DNA of 64,000 nt, taken from Novosphingobium sp. BW1. GTDB taxonomy: Bacteria; Pseudomonadota; Alphaproteobacteria; Sphingomonadales; Sphingomonadaceae. The stretch lies in NCBI RefSeq assembly GCF_008107685.1, contig NZ_VIRF01000069.1, positions 48,751-112,750 on the forward strand, given 5' to 3'. The notes beneath the pieces are model-generated. The model was given only the letters and a program-made list of their open reading frames with translations. It had not been told where the DNA came from and did no database searches. Positions 35,201 to 49,542 of the stretch are shown here, in pieces (the first letter of the stretch is position 1; each line of letters opens with the position of its first letter). Made by a program: the position numbers and the translations under genes.

Positions 35201-35593
35201 TCAGACTTGACGGCGCGCAGGCTCCTTTCCCGGCTCGGACGCGCGATCACGGCGCCGGGCCCGGACTATGGCGGCACCCGACACCGCAAACGCGGCGACG
35301 AGGCCTGCAAGACCCGCCAGGGACAGTTTGCCAAGGCGCGCATTGCGTGCGCTCTGGACAGCATCGGGCGTGGCACCGGCCAACGCACGGACTCGGACGG
35401 AGGGGAGGTCGCCCGAGGCCAGTGCGCCACCGGCCACCGTTCCCGGCGCGGCCGCGCTGGGGACATGCGCCGCCTCGCCGCGGGTAGGGGCCGCGGCGAG
35501 CGGCGCTGCAAGACCGGCCACCCCCAGCGCCAGTAGCGCGAGGAGGAGTTCGGCCTTGCGGCTGCGATGGGTCGCGTATGAGGGGCTCGTCAT
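35201..35593 (-). CDS. Hypothetical protein with signal and C-terminal span
   Basis: The 130-residue protein has an N-terminal hydrophobic signal or anchor (KAELLLALLALGVAGLAAPLAAAP, cut or left near residue 36), a ~50-residue Ala/Gly/Pro-rich periplasmic part, a second hydrophobic segment (GKLSLAGLAGLVAAFAVSGAAIV, ~84-106), and a positively charged tail (RARRRDRASEPGKEPARRQV). The tail suggests the C-terminus stays in the cytoplasm. GAGAGG is placed well for ATG 35593; an ATG two codons earlier is possible. No family is recognised. Confidence 0.55.
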   Translation of the reverse strand: MTSPSYATHRSRKAELLLALLALGVAGLAAPLAAAPTRGEAAHVPSAAAPGTVAGGALASGDLPSVRVRALAGATPDAVQSARNARLGKLSLAGLAGLVAAFAVSGAAIVRARRRDRASEPGKEPARRQV

Positions 35594-35739
35594 CTGCATG
35601 CCCTCTCAACGCCCCGCCCCCGCCCCGGTTTTGGCGAAGAGCCGATTTTCCGCCCAAGCGTGGGCTGGAATGGGACGAACCGAGCCGCCACTCCGGCTGC
35701 AAACGAATATCCCCCCAGCCAGATGAGCGCGCCACCTGT

Positions 35740-35768
35740 TTGACACCGCAAGGGCCCGGTTCTATAGG
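35740..35768 (+). promoter_or_regulatory. Strong sigma70 promoter of rpoBC
   Basis: TTGACA (35740-35745), exactly 17 bases, then TATAGG (35763-35768). The -35 is consensus and the -10 matches four of six. Transcription would start near 35775, giving a ~260-base leader before rpoB with a GTGCCC/GGGCAC hairpin near 35805. No gene is seen in the leader. Confidence 0.8.
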
Positions 35769-36034
35769 AACACCAACGCCCCATCGCTTCGAGCAAGGCG
35801 TGCCCATGCGCGGGGGCACACCAAGGAAGGAAGCGGTAGAGGGTTCATCCGACGTATCAGGCTGCTGGCCGCAACGGGCTCCCACAAGGGTTTCCGCGCG
35901 TGCAAGGCGGCCTTTTGGCGTTTGATGGCCTGTCTGCAAGACGGGTATTTCGTCCACGCGTGACGATGTTTTCCCGGGCCCTTCGCCTCGTTGCGAATCG
36001 GCCCTGACCAGAAGCGAAGAGGCAAGACCAGCTC

Positions 36035-39000
36035 ATGGCCACCCAGCCCATCGATACGGCGAAGCGCTCCGTCAAGAAGCGCATCCGCAAGATCTTCGGC
36101 GACGCCCACGAAGTCATCCAGATGCCGAACCTCATCGAGGTCCAGCGCGAGAGCTACGAACAGTTCCTGCGCTCGAATCCGGAGACCGGCTACGTCTCGG
36201 GCCTGGAAAAGACGCTGCGCTCGGTCTTCCCGATCCGCGACTTCGCCGGCACCAGCGAACTCGACTTCGTCCACTACGAGCTGGAAGAGCCCAAGTACGA
36301 CGTGACCGAATGCCGCCAGCGCGGCATCACGTATGCAGCTCCCATGAAGGTGACGCTGCGCCTGATCGTCTTTGAAGTCGACGCCGAGACGGAAACCCGC
36401 TCGGTCCTCGATATCAAGGAGCAGGACGTCTACATGGGCGACATGCCGCTCATGACCGAGAACGGTACGTTCTTCATCAACGGCACCGAGCGCGTGATCG
36501 TGTCGCAGATGCACCGTTCGCCGGGCGTCCTGTTCGACCACGACCGCGGCAAGACGCACTCCTCGGGCAAGTACCTCTTCGCCGCCCGCGTGATCCCCTA
36601 TCGCGGTTCCTGGCTCGACTTCGAGTTCGACGCCAAGGATATCGTCAACGTGCGCATCGACCGCAAGCGCAAGCTGCCGGTCACCGCGCTGCTCTTCGCG
36701 CTGGGTCTCGATTCCGAAGCGATCCTCGATCACTTCTACGAAACCGTCACCTGGAAGCGCGGCGATGGCGGCTGGCGTCTGCCCTACAACGTCGAGACCT
36801 GGCGCGGTGTGAAGCCGGCCTTCGACATCGTCAATGCGGACTCTGGTGAGGTCGTCTTCCCGGCTGGCACCAAGATCAGCCCGCGCGCGGCCAACAAGGC
36901 GGGCAAGGATGGCCTCGAAGCCCTCCTTATCCCAACCGAGGAAATCTTCGGCCGCTACATCGCCGAGGACATGATCGACGAGTCCACCGGCCGTATCTAC
37001 ATCGAAGCCGGTGACGAAGTCTCGCCTGAGAACCTCGAAGTTCTCGACGCGGCGGGCATCGACCAGCTCAACCTGCTCGACATCGACGATTCGAACGCCG
37101 GTCCCTGGATGCGCAACACGCTCAAGGCCGACAAGGCCGAGAACCGCGACATGGGTCTGGAAGCGATCTACAAGGTCATGCGTCCGGGCGAACCGCCGAC
37201 GAAGGAAACCGCCGAAGCGCTGTTCGAAGGCCTTTTCTTCGATGCCGACCGCTACGACCTTTCGGCCGTCGGCCGCGTCAAGCTCAACATGCGCCTGGGC
37301 CTCGACGCCGAGGACACCGTCACCACTCTGCGCACCGAAGACATCCTCGCCGTGGTCAAGGAACTGGTGAACCTCAAGGACGGCAAGGGCGACATCGACG
37401 ACATCGACAACCTCGGCAACCGCCGTGTGCGTTCGGTCGGCGAGCTGCTCGAGAACCAGTACCGCGTCGGCCTGCTGCGCATGGAGCGTGCGGTCAAGGA
37501 ACGCATGAGCTCGGTCGACGTCTCGACCGTGATGCCCAACGACCTCATCAACGCCAAGCCCGCCGTGGCCGCCGTGCGTGAGTTCTTCGGCTCCTCGCAG
37601 CTCTCGCAGTTCATGGACCAGACCAACCCGCTTTCGGAAGTCACCCACAAGCGCCGCGTGTCGGCGCTCGGGCCGGGCGGTCTTACCCGTGAACGCGCGG
37701 GCTTCGAAGTGCGCGACGTGCACCCGACCCACTACGGCCGTATCTGCCCGATTGAGACGCCCGAAGGCCCGAACATCGGTCTGATCAACTCGCTGTCGAC
37801 CTTCGCGCGCGTCAACAAGTACGGGTTCATCGAAACCCCGTACCGCCGCGTCATCGACGGCAAGGTCACCGGCGACGTGATCTACCTCTCGGCAATGGAA
37901 GAGCAGAAGCACACCGTCGCGCAGGCCTCGGCCGCCCTCAACGAGGACGGCTCGTTCGTCGAGGACCTCATCTCGGCCCGCCAGGAAGGCGAGTTCGTGA
38001 TGAGCCCGTCGGACCAGGTCACGCTGATGGACGTCAGCCCCAAGCAGCTCGTCTCGGTGGCCGCCTCGCTCATTCCGTTCCTGGAAAAGGACGACGCCAA
38101 CCGCGCGCTCATGGGCTCGAACATGCAGCGTCAGGCCGTGCCCCTCGTCAAGGCCGATGCGCCTTACGTGGGCACCGGCATGGAAGCGACCGTCGCGCGC
38201 GATTCGGGCGCGGCCATCTCGGCCCTGCGTCCGGGCGTGGTCGACCAGGTCGACGCCACCCGTATCGTCATCCGCGCCGTGGGTGAGGTCGAAGCCGGCA
38301 AGTCGGGCGTCGACATCTACCGCCTCCAGAAGTTCGAACGCTCGAACCAGTCGACCTGCATCAACCAGCGCCCGCTGGTGAAGGTGGGCGAATACGTGCA
38401 GGCTGGCGACATCATCGCCGATGGCCCGTCGACCGAGCTGGGCGAACTGGCCCTGGGCCGCAACGTGCTGGTCGCGTTCATGCCCTGGAACGGCTACAAC
38501 TACGAGGACTCCATCCTCATCTCCGAGCGGATCGTGAAGGACGACGTCTTCACCTCGATCCACATCGACGAGTTCGAGGTCATGGCCCGCGACACCAAGC
38601 TGGGCCCGGAAGACATCACCCGCGACATTCCCAACGTCGGCGAGGAAGCCCTGCGCAACCTCGACGAGGCGGGCATCGTCTACATCGGCGCCGAAGTGCA
38701 CCCGGGTGACATCCTCGTCGGCAAGATCACGCCGAAGGGCGAAAGCCCGATGACGCCGGAAGAAAAGCTCCTGCGCGCCATCTTCGGTGAAAAGGCTTCC
38801 GACGTTCGCGACACCTCGCTGCGCCTGCCGCCGGGCGTCTCGGGGACAATTGTCGACGTGCGCGTCTTCAACCGTCACGGCATCGAGATCGACGACCGTA
38901 CCCGCGCCATCCAGAACGAGGAAATCGAACGCCTCGCCAAGGACCGCGAGGACGAACGCGCCATTCTCAACCGCGCCACCTACAACCGTCTGCAGGACAT

Positions 39001-40195
39001 GCTGCTCGGCCAGGTCGCGGCCTCGGCACCCAAGGGCGTCAAGAAGGGCGTGGAAATCACGGAGGAAGTTCTCGCCGAGACCGAGAAGCACGAGTGGTGG
39101 AAGTTCGCCGTTGCGGACGACCACATGCAGTCGCAGCTCGAAGCGGTGAAGGCCCAGTACGACGAGACCGTCAAGGCGATCCAGGAGAAGTTCGAGGACC
39201 GCAAGGAGAAGCTCGAGCGCGGTGACGAACTCGCTCCGGGCGTGCTCAAGATGGTCAAGGTCTTCGTGGCCGTGAAGCGCAAGCTTCAGCCGGGTGACAA
39301 GATGGCTGGCCGCCACGGTAACAAGGGTATCATCAGCCGCATTCTTCCCCAGGAAGACATGCCCTTCCTCGAGGACGGCACCCCTGTCGACTTCGTGATG
39401 AACCCCTTGGGCGTGCCTTCGCGCATGAACGTCGGTCAGATCTTCGAGACCCACCTTGGCTGGGCGGCCCGCAACCTGGGCCGTCAGATCGGCGAGGCGC
39501 TCGACAGCTGGAAGGCAGCGAATCCCAACCCCGTGGCGGGCGAAGCCCCCGAGGCGGTGAAGGAAAAGCTACGCGGCATCTACGGCGCGAACTACAACGA
39601 GGATCTCGACGCACGCACGCCCGAGCAGCTCATCGAGCTGGCCGAGAACGTGCGCGGCGGGGTGCCGATGGGCACCCCGGTGTTCGACGGCGCGGTCCAG
39701 CAGGACGTGGTCGACATGCTCACGCTCGCAGGGCTCGACACCTCGGGCCAGAGCGTGCTGCTGGACGGCCGCACCGGCGAGGCCTTCAGCCGCAAGGTCA
39801 CGGTGGGCATGAAATACATCCTCAAGCTGCACCACCTTGTCGACGACAAGATCCACGCCCGTTCGATCGGCCCCTACAGCCTCGTCACCCAGCAGCCGCT
39901 GGGTGGTAAGGCCCAGTTCGGTGGCCAGCGCTTCGGTGAGATGGAGGTCTGGGCTCTCCAGGCCTACGGTGCAGCCTACACACTTCAGGAAATGCTCACG
40001 GTGAAGTCGGACGACGTGGTTGGCCGTACCAAGGTCTACGAAGCGATCGTCAAGGGCGACGACACCTTCGAGGCGGGCATCCCCGAGAGCTTTAACGTTC
40101 TCGTCAAGGAAATGCGCAGCCTCGGCCTCAATGTCGAGCTCTCCTCGCTCGACGACGAGGACGACACCGACGCGCTGTCCGAGGCGGCGGAATAA
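36035..40195 (+). CDS. rpoB: DNA-directed RNA polymerase subunit beta
   Basis: Catalytic core subunit of RNA polymerase, 1386 residues, normal for alphaproteobacteria. The rifampicin pocket reads [16 protein letters not shown] and [14 protein letters not shown], with the drug-sensitive residues Asp, His and Ser at the usual places, so no resistance change is visible. The C-terminal clamp block [25 protein letters not shown] is intact. The ATG at 36035 has only a weak purine-rich site. rpoC follows after 82 bases containing a hairpin. Unlike many bacteria, no ribosomal protein gene precedes it on this strand. Confidence 0.99.
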   Translation: MATQPIDTAKRSVKKRIRKIFGDAHEVIQMPNLIEVQRESYEQFLRSNPETGYVSGLEKTLRSVFPIRDFAGTSELDFVHYELEEPKYDVTECRQRGITYAAPMKVTLRLIVFEVDAETETRSVLDIKEQDVYMGDMPLMTENGTFFINGTERVIVSQMHRSPGVLFDHDRGKTHSSGKYLFAARVIPYRGSWLDFEFDAKDIVNVRIDRKRKLPVTALLFALGLDSEAILDHFYETVTWKRGDGGWRLPYNVETWRGVKPAFDIVNADSGEVVFPAGTKISPRAANKAGKDGLEALLIPTEEIFGRYIAEDMIDESTGRIYIEAGDEVSPENLEVLDAAGIDQLNLLDIDDSNAGPWMRNTLKADKAENRDMGLEAIYKVMRPGEPPTKETAEALFEGLFFDADRYDLSAVGRVKLNMRLGLDAEDTVTTLRTEDILAVVKELVNLKDGKGDIDDIDNLGNRRVRSVGELLENQYRVGLLRMERAVKERMSSVDVSTVMPNDLINAKPAVAAVREFFGSSQLSQFMDQTNPLSEVTHKRRVSALGPGGLTRERAGFEVRDVHPTHYGRICPIETPEGPNIGLINSLSTFARVNKYGFIETPYRRVIDGKVTGDVIYLSAMEEQKHTVAQASAALNEDGSFVEDLISARQEGEFVMSPSDQVTLMDVSPKQLVSVAASLIPFLEKDDANRALMGSNMQRQAVPLVKADAPYVGTGMEATVARDSGAAISALRPGVVDQVDATRIVIRAVGEVEAGKSGVDIYRLQKFERSNQSTCINQRPLVKVGEYVQAGDIIADGPSTELGELALGRNVLVAFMPWNGYNYEDSILISERIVKDDVFTSIHIDEFEVMARDTKLGPEDITRDIPNVGEEALRNLDEAGIVYIGAEVHPGDILVGKITPKGESPMTPEEKLLRAIFGEKASDVRDTSLRLPPGVSGTIVDVRVFNRHGIEIDDRTRAIQNEEIERLAKDREDERAILNRATYNRLQDMLLGQVAASAPKGVKKGVEITEEVLAETEKHEWWKFAVADDHMQSQLEAVKAQYDETVKAIQEKFEDRKEKLERGDELAPGVLKMVKVFVAVKRKLQPGDKMAGRHGNKGIISRILPQEDMPFLEDGTPVDFVMNPLGVPSRMNVGQIFETHLGWAARNLGRQIGEALDSWKAANPNPVAGEAPEAVKEKLRGIYGANYNEDLDARTPEQLIELAENVRGGVPMGTPVFDGAVQQDVVDMLTLAGLDTSGQSVLLDGRTGEAFSRKVTVGMKYILKLHHLVDDKIHARSIGPYSLVTQQPLGGKAQFGGQRFGEMEVWALQAYGAAYTLQEMLTVKSDDVVGRTKVYEAIVKGDDTFEAGIPESFNVLVKEMRSLGLNVELSSLDDEDDTDALSEAAE

Positions 40196-40204
40196 CGGGA
40201 TCCA

Positions 40205-40233
40205 GGGGGCGGGCCTTCGCGGGCCTGCCCCTC
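40205..40233 (+). other. Intercistronic hairpin between rpoB and rpoC
   Basis: GGGGGC-GGGCC and GGGCC-T-GCCCCTCC regions pair imperfectly around TTCGC in the 82-base gap. No T run follows, so it is more likely an mRNA stability or pausing element than a terminator. Confidence 0.4.
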
Positions 40234-40277
40234 CTCCCCCGTCCGCCTTACGAATTTACCCCCAGAGGGACTGAACT

Positions 40278-44573
<4,296 letters not shown>

Positions 44574-44603
44574 GCCTCCCCCTCTCCCGCCCGACAGGCA
44601 CGA

Positions 44604-44639
44604 AAAAGGCCCCGCCGGAGCGATCCGGCGGGGCCTTTT
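44604..44639 (+). terminator. rpoBC terminator
   Basis: A 16-bp perfect stem (AAAAGGCCCCGCCGGA / TCCGGCGGGGCCTTTT) with a GCGA tetraloop lies 30 bases after rpoC. It reads as a terminator on both strands. Confidence 0.92.
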
Positions 44640-44738
44640 GCTTGGGAGCCATCCATTCGACCAAGCGCCGACTCTTCAGGTCCGGCGTCATGGCCTGCTC
44701 ATGCCCAGCACGGTAAAAGAGGCCCCAGTCACATAACC

Positions 44739-44864
44739 ATGGACCGCCTCATGCCGCTTTCCGATTCCAAGGTCTTCGCCGCCGCCACCGCCTCGGTCCT
44801 GGCCATGGCGATCCTGACTCTGTTCGCGGGGCTGGCCGACTTCGTCGAGCTCTTCGCGCGCTGA
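44739..44864 (+). CDS. Possible 41-residue single-span membrane protein
   Basis: The short frame encodes MDRLMPLSDSKVFAAATAS, then a hydrophobic segment (VLAMAILTLFAGLADFVELF) and Ala-Arg. The layout of a short polar start, one span and a basic end fits a real mini membrane protein. A purine-rich AAAAGAGG lies too far upstream (about 17 bases), so translation is uncertain. It sits after the rpoBC terminator and before a dispersed repeat; the remaining bases of the 433-base gap hold nothing else. Confidence 0.35.
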   Translation: MDRLMPLSDSKVFAAATASVLAMAILTLFAGLADFVELFAR

Positions 44865-44881
44865 AAGACAAGAAGGGCTTT

Positions 44882-44996
44882 TCCGAGGGGCATTACCCTC
44901 GGGCTCGCCAAACTGCCATGCTCACCTTGCACGCGCCGCCTTGGCTGAGACACCTGAGGTTACCGATTTTGGGATCAAGGAGCGATGGCCTCTTGG
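44882..44996 (-). repeat. Dispersed hairpin element, copy 6 (inverted)
   Basis: This 115-base copy starts TCCGAGGGGCATTACCCTCGG, continues GCTCGCCAAACTGCCA, and ends TCAAGGAGCGATGGCCTCTTGG, matching the other copies in reverse order. It lies 10 bases from the stop of the retropepsin-like gene, between convergent transcription units. Confidence 0.78.
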
Positions 44997-45006
44997 ATAT
45001 ATCTTC

Positions 45007-45537
45007 CTAGTCCGCGACGCCCAGCAGCATCCGATCTCCCTGGATGGCGACACCGGGCAGCTTGGCGAGGAAGGACTGGCCAAGCAGCGACACGTCGAGC
45101 CCTTCCGGAAGGATTGCCGCCTCCACACCTTCCGCGCTCAAGCCATCAACCTCGATGTGCGCGAGTTTCACAGGTATGCCGTAGACCGTGCCGCTGGCGC
45201 CGCGCCCGACTGGCCTCACATCGTCCTCGTTCCAGTCGAGCCCAGCCGCATGGGCGTCCTCAGCCGTCAGCGCCACGATGCTGGCCCCCGTGTCGACGAG
45301 AAAGTGGACGCTCTGGCCGTCGACTCGGGCATCGAGATAGAAATGCCCGTCGCCCGCGCGTTCCAGCACGCTGCCACCGGCAAGCCAGGCCTGCCGCCGG
45401 ACCTCGCCAGCGGCCTCCTCTTTGGCGGTTTCGGATGTTGTGGCATCGCGCGTGGATGTCGAGGTGGAAAGGCCCGGGGCCATCCAGCCGACGACGGCGG
45501 CGGTCAGGAGAAGAAGAACGATCGGAGCAGCGCGCAT
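45007..45537 (-). CDS. Retropepsin-like aspartic protease, membrane-anchored
   Basis: The 176-residue protein has an N-terminal span (IVLLLLTAAVVGWMAP, ~6-21), a short linker and one clan AA aspartic protease domain with catalytic Asp82 in FLVDTGASIVALT and a C-terminal LLGQSFLAKL block. Such single-domain proteins act as dimers. This matches the TIGR02281-type family of proteobacterial periplasmic retropepsins. The substrate is unknown. It is the last gene after the membrane protein gene on the same strand, 9 bases apart. Confidence 0.88.
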   Translation of the reverse strand: MRAAPIVLLLLTAAVVGWMAPGLSTSTSTRDATTSETAKEEAAGEVRRQAWLAGGSVLERAGDGHFYLDARVDGQSVHFLVDTGASIVALTAEDAHAAGLDWNEDDVRPVGRGASGTVYGIPVKLAHIEVDGLSAEGVEAAILPEGLDVSLLGQSFLAKLPGVAIQGDRMLLGVAD

Positions 45538-45546
45538 GGCCCCACT

Positions 45547-46284
45547 CTAGATGGCGGACACTTCTTCCGGGTTAATGGCGCGCGGGCCGACAAAGCCGTG
45601 ATGCGCGCCTGTTCCGGCAACCGCGGCCATGAGCCCGACGACAAGCGTGTCGAAGGCCATGAGGCCCCAGAAAAGGGCGTCAGGCTGACCGAGTGCGGCA
45701 GTGTGGTTGGCCTCGTGCAGGAGTTGCAGGAAGAGCCAGGGCGGGGCGATGTAGAGCGCGATGCGCAGCGCCTTGCTCCAACCCCTGACGTAAGCGTCAC
45801 GCAGCCCGAATGCACGGTCTCCGAAAATACCCGCGATCATCAGCACCACGCCCGGCAGGCTGACCAGGGTCAGGCTCAAGCCGATGGCCAGACTTGCTGC
45901 GGGTCCGAGACCGAGCGGGAGGCTTCCCGGGAGCGAGCACAGCACGAGTATGAGCAAGCCAAGGGCGAGCGGGCGCCAGGCGATATCGGAAAGGCTCCAC
46001 CCCGGTCGTCCCGCAGCCCGGTTTGCCCAGAACCGGGCGGTGAAGAACACGGCCAACGCCAGGCCAACCAACTTGGCCGTCCCATAGGCCCAGCGCATGG
46101 GGTCCTGTGCCAGAGTACGGAAGGCCTCGTCGCTGGCGAACATGCCCAGCCGGATCTCGGCTGCGTGCTGGACAAACTCGGGCACCATCACCAGAAGAAG
46201 GGCGAGCGGCGCGAGCCGGAAGACCCGCAGCGCGTCGCGAAGGCTCAGGCCGAAACCGCGCAGTTCCGACCCGAGGCCGCTCAC
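45547..46284 (-). CDS. Hypothetical integral membrane protein
   Basis: The 245-residue protein has about five to six hydrophobic segments (around 25-40, 70-90, 105-125, 130-155, 170-190, 205-225). A cytosolic start carries [17 protein letters not shown]. No family is recognised. Its ATG overlaps the ispG stop by 4 bases and it is followed by the retropepsin-like gene after 9 bases, so ispG and the two genes behind it form one operon. Whether it relates to isoprenoid metabolism or to the protease is unknown. Confidence 0.75.
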   Translation of the reverse strand: MSGLGSELRGFGLSLRDALRVFRLAPLALLLVMVPEFVQHAAEIRLGMFASDEAFRTLAQDPMRWAYGTAKLVGLALAVFFTARFWANRAAGRPGWSLSDIAWRPLALGLLILVLCSLPGSLPLGLGPAASLAIGLSLTLVSLPGVVLMIAGIFGDRAFGLRDAYVRGWSKALRIALYIAPPWLFLQLLHEANHTAALGQPDALFWGLMAFDTLVVGLMAAVAGTGAHHGFVGPRAINPEEVSAI

Positions 46285-47417
46285 TCCGCGGGTTCCGCCG
46301 GAACCTTGGCGGCTTCATCGGCCGCCTCGATCTCGGCCGCCTTGGCCTCGACCAGCTTGACGATGTGGTCGAGCATGTCCGCATCCTCGACCGTGTGGTC
46401 GGTGAGGCCGGACAGATAGACCATGTGCTTGCCGTTGCCGCCGCCGGTAAGGCCGATGTCGGTCTCACGCGCCTCGCCCGGACCATTCACGACACAGCCC
46501 AGCACGGACAGCGAAAGCGGCGTCTTGATGTGCTGCAGACGCTCTTCCAGCGCCTCGACCGTGCGGATGACGTCAAAGCCCTGGCGTGCGCATGAGGGGC
46601 ACGAGACGACGCGCACGCCGCGCGTACGAAGGCCCAGGGCCTTGAGCATCTCGAAGCCGACGCGCACTTCCTCTTCCGGTTCGGCCGAGAGCGAAACACG
46701 CAGCGTGTCGCCAATACCGGCCCAGAGCAGGTTCCCCATGCCGATCGAGGACTTGACCGTCCCGCCGATGAGACCGCCCGCCTCGGTGATGCCTAGATGC
46801 AGTGGGCAGTCGGTGGCGTCGGCCAAGCCCTGGTAGGCCGCGACCGCGAGGAACACATCGGAGGCCTTCACCGCCACCTTGTAGTCGTGGAAATCGTGGT
46901 CCTGCAGCAGCTTGATGTGATCGAGCGCGCTTTCCACCAGCGCCTCAGGGCACGGCTCGCCGTACTTTTCCAGGAGATCCTTCTCCAGGCTGCCGGCGTT
47001 GACGCCGATGCGAATCGCGCAGCCGTTGGCCTTGGCCGCCCTCACCACTTCGGCAACGCGCGCGTCCGAGCCGATGTTGCCCGGGTTGATACGCAGGCAC
47101 GCCGCGCCCGCGTCGGCCGCTTCGAGCGCGCGCTTGTAGTGGAAGTGGATGTCCGCGATGAGCGGCACCGTGGCTGCGCGGGCGATCTCCTTGAAGGCCG
47201 CGGTGCTCTCCACGTCGGGGCAGGACACACGGATGAGATCCGCCCCCGCTTCCTCGCAGCGGCGGATCTGGTCGATCGTCGCCTTGGCATCGGACGTGAG
47301 GGTGTTGGTCATGGTCTGCACCGTGATCGGGGCATCACCACCAACAGGAACACTGCCAACCATGATCTGGCGGCTCTTGCGGCGCTCGATAGTGCGCCAG
47401 GGACGGATCGAAGACAT
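46281..47417 (-). CDS. ispG: 4-hydroxy-3-methylbut-2-enyl diphosphate synthase
   Basis: Converts methylerythritol cyclodiphosphate to HMBDP in the MEP route to isoprenoids, using a [4Fe-4S] cluster. The 378 residues comprise a TIM barrel ([35 protein letters not shown]) and a C-terminal cluster domain with ligand motifs [11 protein letters not shown] and [11 protein letters not shown], which appear complete. The last ~30 residues are Ala/Glu-rich and variable. It heads the minus-strand operon with the membrane protein and retropepsin genes. Confidence 0.97.
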   Translation of the reverse strand: MSSIRPWRTIERRKSRQIMVGSVPVGGDAPITVQTMTNTLTSDAKATIDQIRRCEEAGADLIRVSCPDVESTAAFKEIARAATVPLIADIHFHYKRALEAADAGAACLRINPGNIGSDARVAEVVRAAKANGCAIRIGVNAGSLEKDLLEKYGEPCPEALVESALDHIKLLQDHDFHDYKVAVKASDVFLAVAAYQGLADATDCPLHLGITEAGGLIGGTVKSSIGMGNLLWAGIGDTLRVSLSAEPEEEVRVGFEMLKALGLRTRGVRVVSCPSCARQGFDVIRTVEALEERLQHIKTPLSLSVLGCVVNGPGEARETDIGLTGGGNGKHMVYLSGLTDHTVEDADMLDHIVKLVEAKAAEIEAADEAAKVPAEPAE

Positions 47418-47509
47418 GGCGCCCTTATAGGGACATGCTGCCCTCGTTTGAAGCCCGTTTGCCAGAAACCTCGCTTGAACCTTCGCGCATTTCGGGCATT
47501 CAGGTCTGC

Positions 47510-48526
47510 ATGATCGATACCAGCCCCTACGACCCGACCGACGACACCGAGACGGGCACGCCCCTCCTGTTTGGACGCGTGCTCGACGGGCATGGCGGAG
47601 CGCGGGCGGTTTCGTGGGAGGAAGCGCAGGAGTGGCGCCCCGGCAAGCCCGGTGAAATGCTCTGGGTGCACTTGTGCCGCAATGCCGATGGCGTGGCCGA
47701 GTGGTTGGGCGAAGGGCTCGGTCTGCCCGAACCCACGGTCGAACTTCTCACCAGTGAAGACACGCGCCCACGCGCCTTTCGCGAAGGCAACGCGCTGGTC
47801 GCGACACTGCGCGGTATCAACTTCAACCCCGGCGCCGAGCCCGAGGACATGGTCTCACTGCAGGTGTGGTGCGACGGGCGCCGTCTCGTCACCTTGCGCC
47901 GCCGCCCCCTCCAGACCCCGCGTGCGGTGATGGCGGAGCTCGACAAGGGCGCTGGCGCGCTCGATGCGGGCGCCGTCATCACGCTCATGGTCGAGCATAT
48001 GATCGCGCGCATGAACCGCTCGATCATCGACATGAACGAAGTGATCGACCAACTGGAAGAGACCGATCCCGACGAGGATCCCGAAGCCATGCTCGACAAA
48101 ATCGCAACGATCCGGCGCAATTGCCTCGGCCTCAAGCGACACATGGCCCCGCAGCACGAAGCGCTTGAGCGGATCAGCCGCGAGGCGCCCGAATGGTTCG
48201 AGAAGCACGACCGGCGCGAGATCGCCGAGACCATCGACCGCTTGCGCCGCTATCTCGATGATCTCGACATCAGCAAGGAAAGCGCCGTGGTCCTGCAGGA
48301 CGACCTGCGTGCCCGCGCGGCGGCCAGCGCGGACCGTACCAGCTATTTGCTCACCATCGTCGCGGCCATTTTCCTGCCGCTCAGCTTTGTCACCGGGCTG
48401 CTCGGCATCAACGTGGGCGGCATGCCCGGCATGCAGGACCCCGATGCGTTCTGGGTGGTCGTGGTGCTGTGCGCGGCGATCCTGCTGGTCCAGCTGGTGA
48501 TGTTCTGGAAGTGGAAGTGGTTTTGA
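47510..48526 (+). CDS. CorA/ZntB-type divalent metal transporter
   Basis: The 338-residue protein follows the CorA plan: a long cytosolic N-terminal domain, a coiled helix (residues ~170-265), then two C-terminal spans with the pore signature Gly-Ile-Asn in [12 protein letters not shown]. The sequence after the motif and the acidic N-terminus resemble ZntB more than CorA, so zinc or another transition metal is as likely as magnesium. The ATG at 47510 (MIDTSPYD) is preferred to one at 47435, which would leave only 17 bases to the divergent ispG start. Confidence 0.88.
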   Translation: MIDTSPYDPTDDTETGTPLLFGRVLDGHGGARAVSWEEAQEWRPGKPGEMLWVHLCRNADGVAEWLGEGLGLPEPTVELLTSEDTRPRAFREGNALVATLRGINFNPGAEPEDMVSLQVWCDGRRLVTLRRRPLQTPRAVMAELDKGAGALDAGAVITLMVEHMIARMNRSIIDMNEVIDQLEETDPDEDPEAMLDKIATIRRNCLGLKRHMAPQHEALERISREAPEWFEKHDRREIAETIDRLRRYLDDLDISKESAVVLQDDLRARAAASADRTSYLLTIVAAIFLPLSFVTGLLGINVGGMPGMQDPDAFWVVVVLCAAILLVQLVMFWKWKWF

Positions 48527-48550
48527 GAGCCTTATACGATTGCGCAGCGC

Positions 48551-49063
48551 TCAGAGCGTGAGCGCGTAAAGGAACTCGTCGTCGCGCTTTTCGCCGACCA
48601 TGAAGAAGATATCGCCCACCTTCTCGAAGCCATAGCGCTGGTAGAACTTCTGCGCGCCCGGGTTCTCCGAATAGATCGAAAGCTGGATCTCGTCCGCGCC
48701 CTCGACCCGCGCCTTGGCCAGCGCCCAGTTCATCAGCTTGGCGCCAATCCCCCGCCCGGTCGCCTGCGGGTCGGTGTAGAGCTGCTTCAGCTCGATCACC
48801 TTTTCCCCGCGGGCATGGTCAGGCCAGCCGCAGCCAAGCTTGAGCTTGCAATAGCCAAGCAGGTGCCCGCCCTCGATCGCCAGCATGATCGGCATCGCCG
48901 GGTTGGCGATCTCGGCCGCAATGTTCTCCTGCGAATGCGCTTCAGCAAGGAAATTCGCCAGATCCTCAGGGCGGTAGAGCTCGCCAAACTTGGCCGTGAA
49001 GGAGCGCGCGCCCAGCTCGGCAAGAGCGGCCGCATCGGTGGGTCCAGCTTCGCGAAGGTCCAT
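48551..49063 (-). CDS. GNAT family N-acetyltransferase
   Basis: The 170-residue acetyltransferase has the GNAT core: motif A around LKQLYTDPQATGRGIGAKLMNWALAKA (acetyl-CoA binding Q/R-x-x-G-x-G/A) and motif B IYSENPGAQKFYQRYGFEKVGD. The substrate is unknown. Its ATG at 49063 overlaps the stop of the preceding GNAT gene by one base (TAATG). It is the last gene of the eight-gene minus-strand cluster and ends 24 bases from the convergent metal transporter. Confidence 0.88.
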   Translation of the reverse strand: MDLREAGPTDAAALAELGARSFTAKFGELYRPEDLANFLAEAHSQENIAAEIANPAMPIMLAIEGGHLLGYCKLKLGCGWPDHARGEKVIELKQLYTDPQATGRGIGAKLMNWALAKARVEGADEIQLSIYSENPGAQKFYQRYGFEKVGDIFFMVGEKRDDEFLYALTL

Positions 49064-49533
49064 TACAATTCCCGCGTCATGCACATCGAAAAATCGTCCG
49101 CCACATAGTCGGCAAAAGGCGGGCATTCAACGAAGCCGTGCGCGAGGTAGAGGTTGTGCGCGGGCACGAAGGCCTGCGGGCGGCCGGTCTCCAGGCTCAC
49201 ACGGGTGTAGCCGCGCGCCTTCGCCTCTTCCAGGAGGTGGAGAAGCAGGCTGCGGCCCGCCCCCTTGCGGCGGTAGGCGGGCGCGACGCGCATCGACTTC
49301 AGCTCGCCATGGCCCGCATCCAGATGCTTGATCGCGCCACAGCCCGCGAGGCTCTCCCCGTCCCAGGCCGAAAAGAAAGTGACGTCGGGCTGGCGCAGCC
49401 GCTCGGCGGGCATCGCGTGGACGCTTTCGGGCGGGGACCACTGGTGCATTTCATCCAGGTGGAACTGGAGAAGCGCCAGGATCGCCTCGCCCGACAGGTC
49501 ATCGCGGCAGATCGTGTAGCGGGTGGGGGTCAC
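49063..49533 (-). CDS. GNAT family N-acetyltransferase (YsnE-like)
   Basis: The 156-residue GNAT protein carries motif A as LKSMRVAPAYRRKGAGRSLLLHLLEEAKARGY and the typical ending HNLYLAHGFVECPPFADY. This pattern is close to YsnE/YPEA-type acetyltransferases, some of which act on auxin-like or amino-acid substrates; the target here is not known. It lies 9 bases behind the RDD gene and is coupled to the next GNAT gene. Confidence 0.86.
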   Translation of the reverse strand: MTPTRYTICRDDLSGEAILALLQFHLDEMHQWSPPESVHAMPAERLRQPDVTFFSAWDGESLAGCGAIKHLDAGHGELKSMRVAPAYRRKGAGRSLLLHLLEEAKARGYTRVSLETGRPQAFVPAHNLYLAHGFVECPPFADYVADDFSMCMTREL

Positions 49534-49542
49534 CGGGTATCC

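Noticed and set aside
35762..39454. Very long open frame antisense to rpoB (~1230 codons), and similar ones antisense to rpoC (40248-44510), polA (forward, 21844-24831), groEL (27485-29521) and metK/trhO (2804-5023)
   Set aside because: These are GC-driven mirror frames of strongly conserved genes on the other strand. They show no recognisable protein family and have no own ribosome sites.
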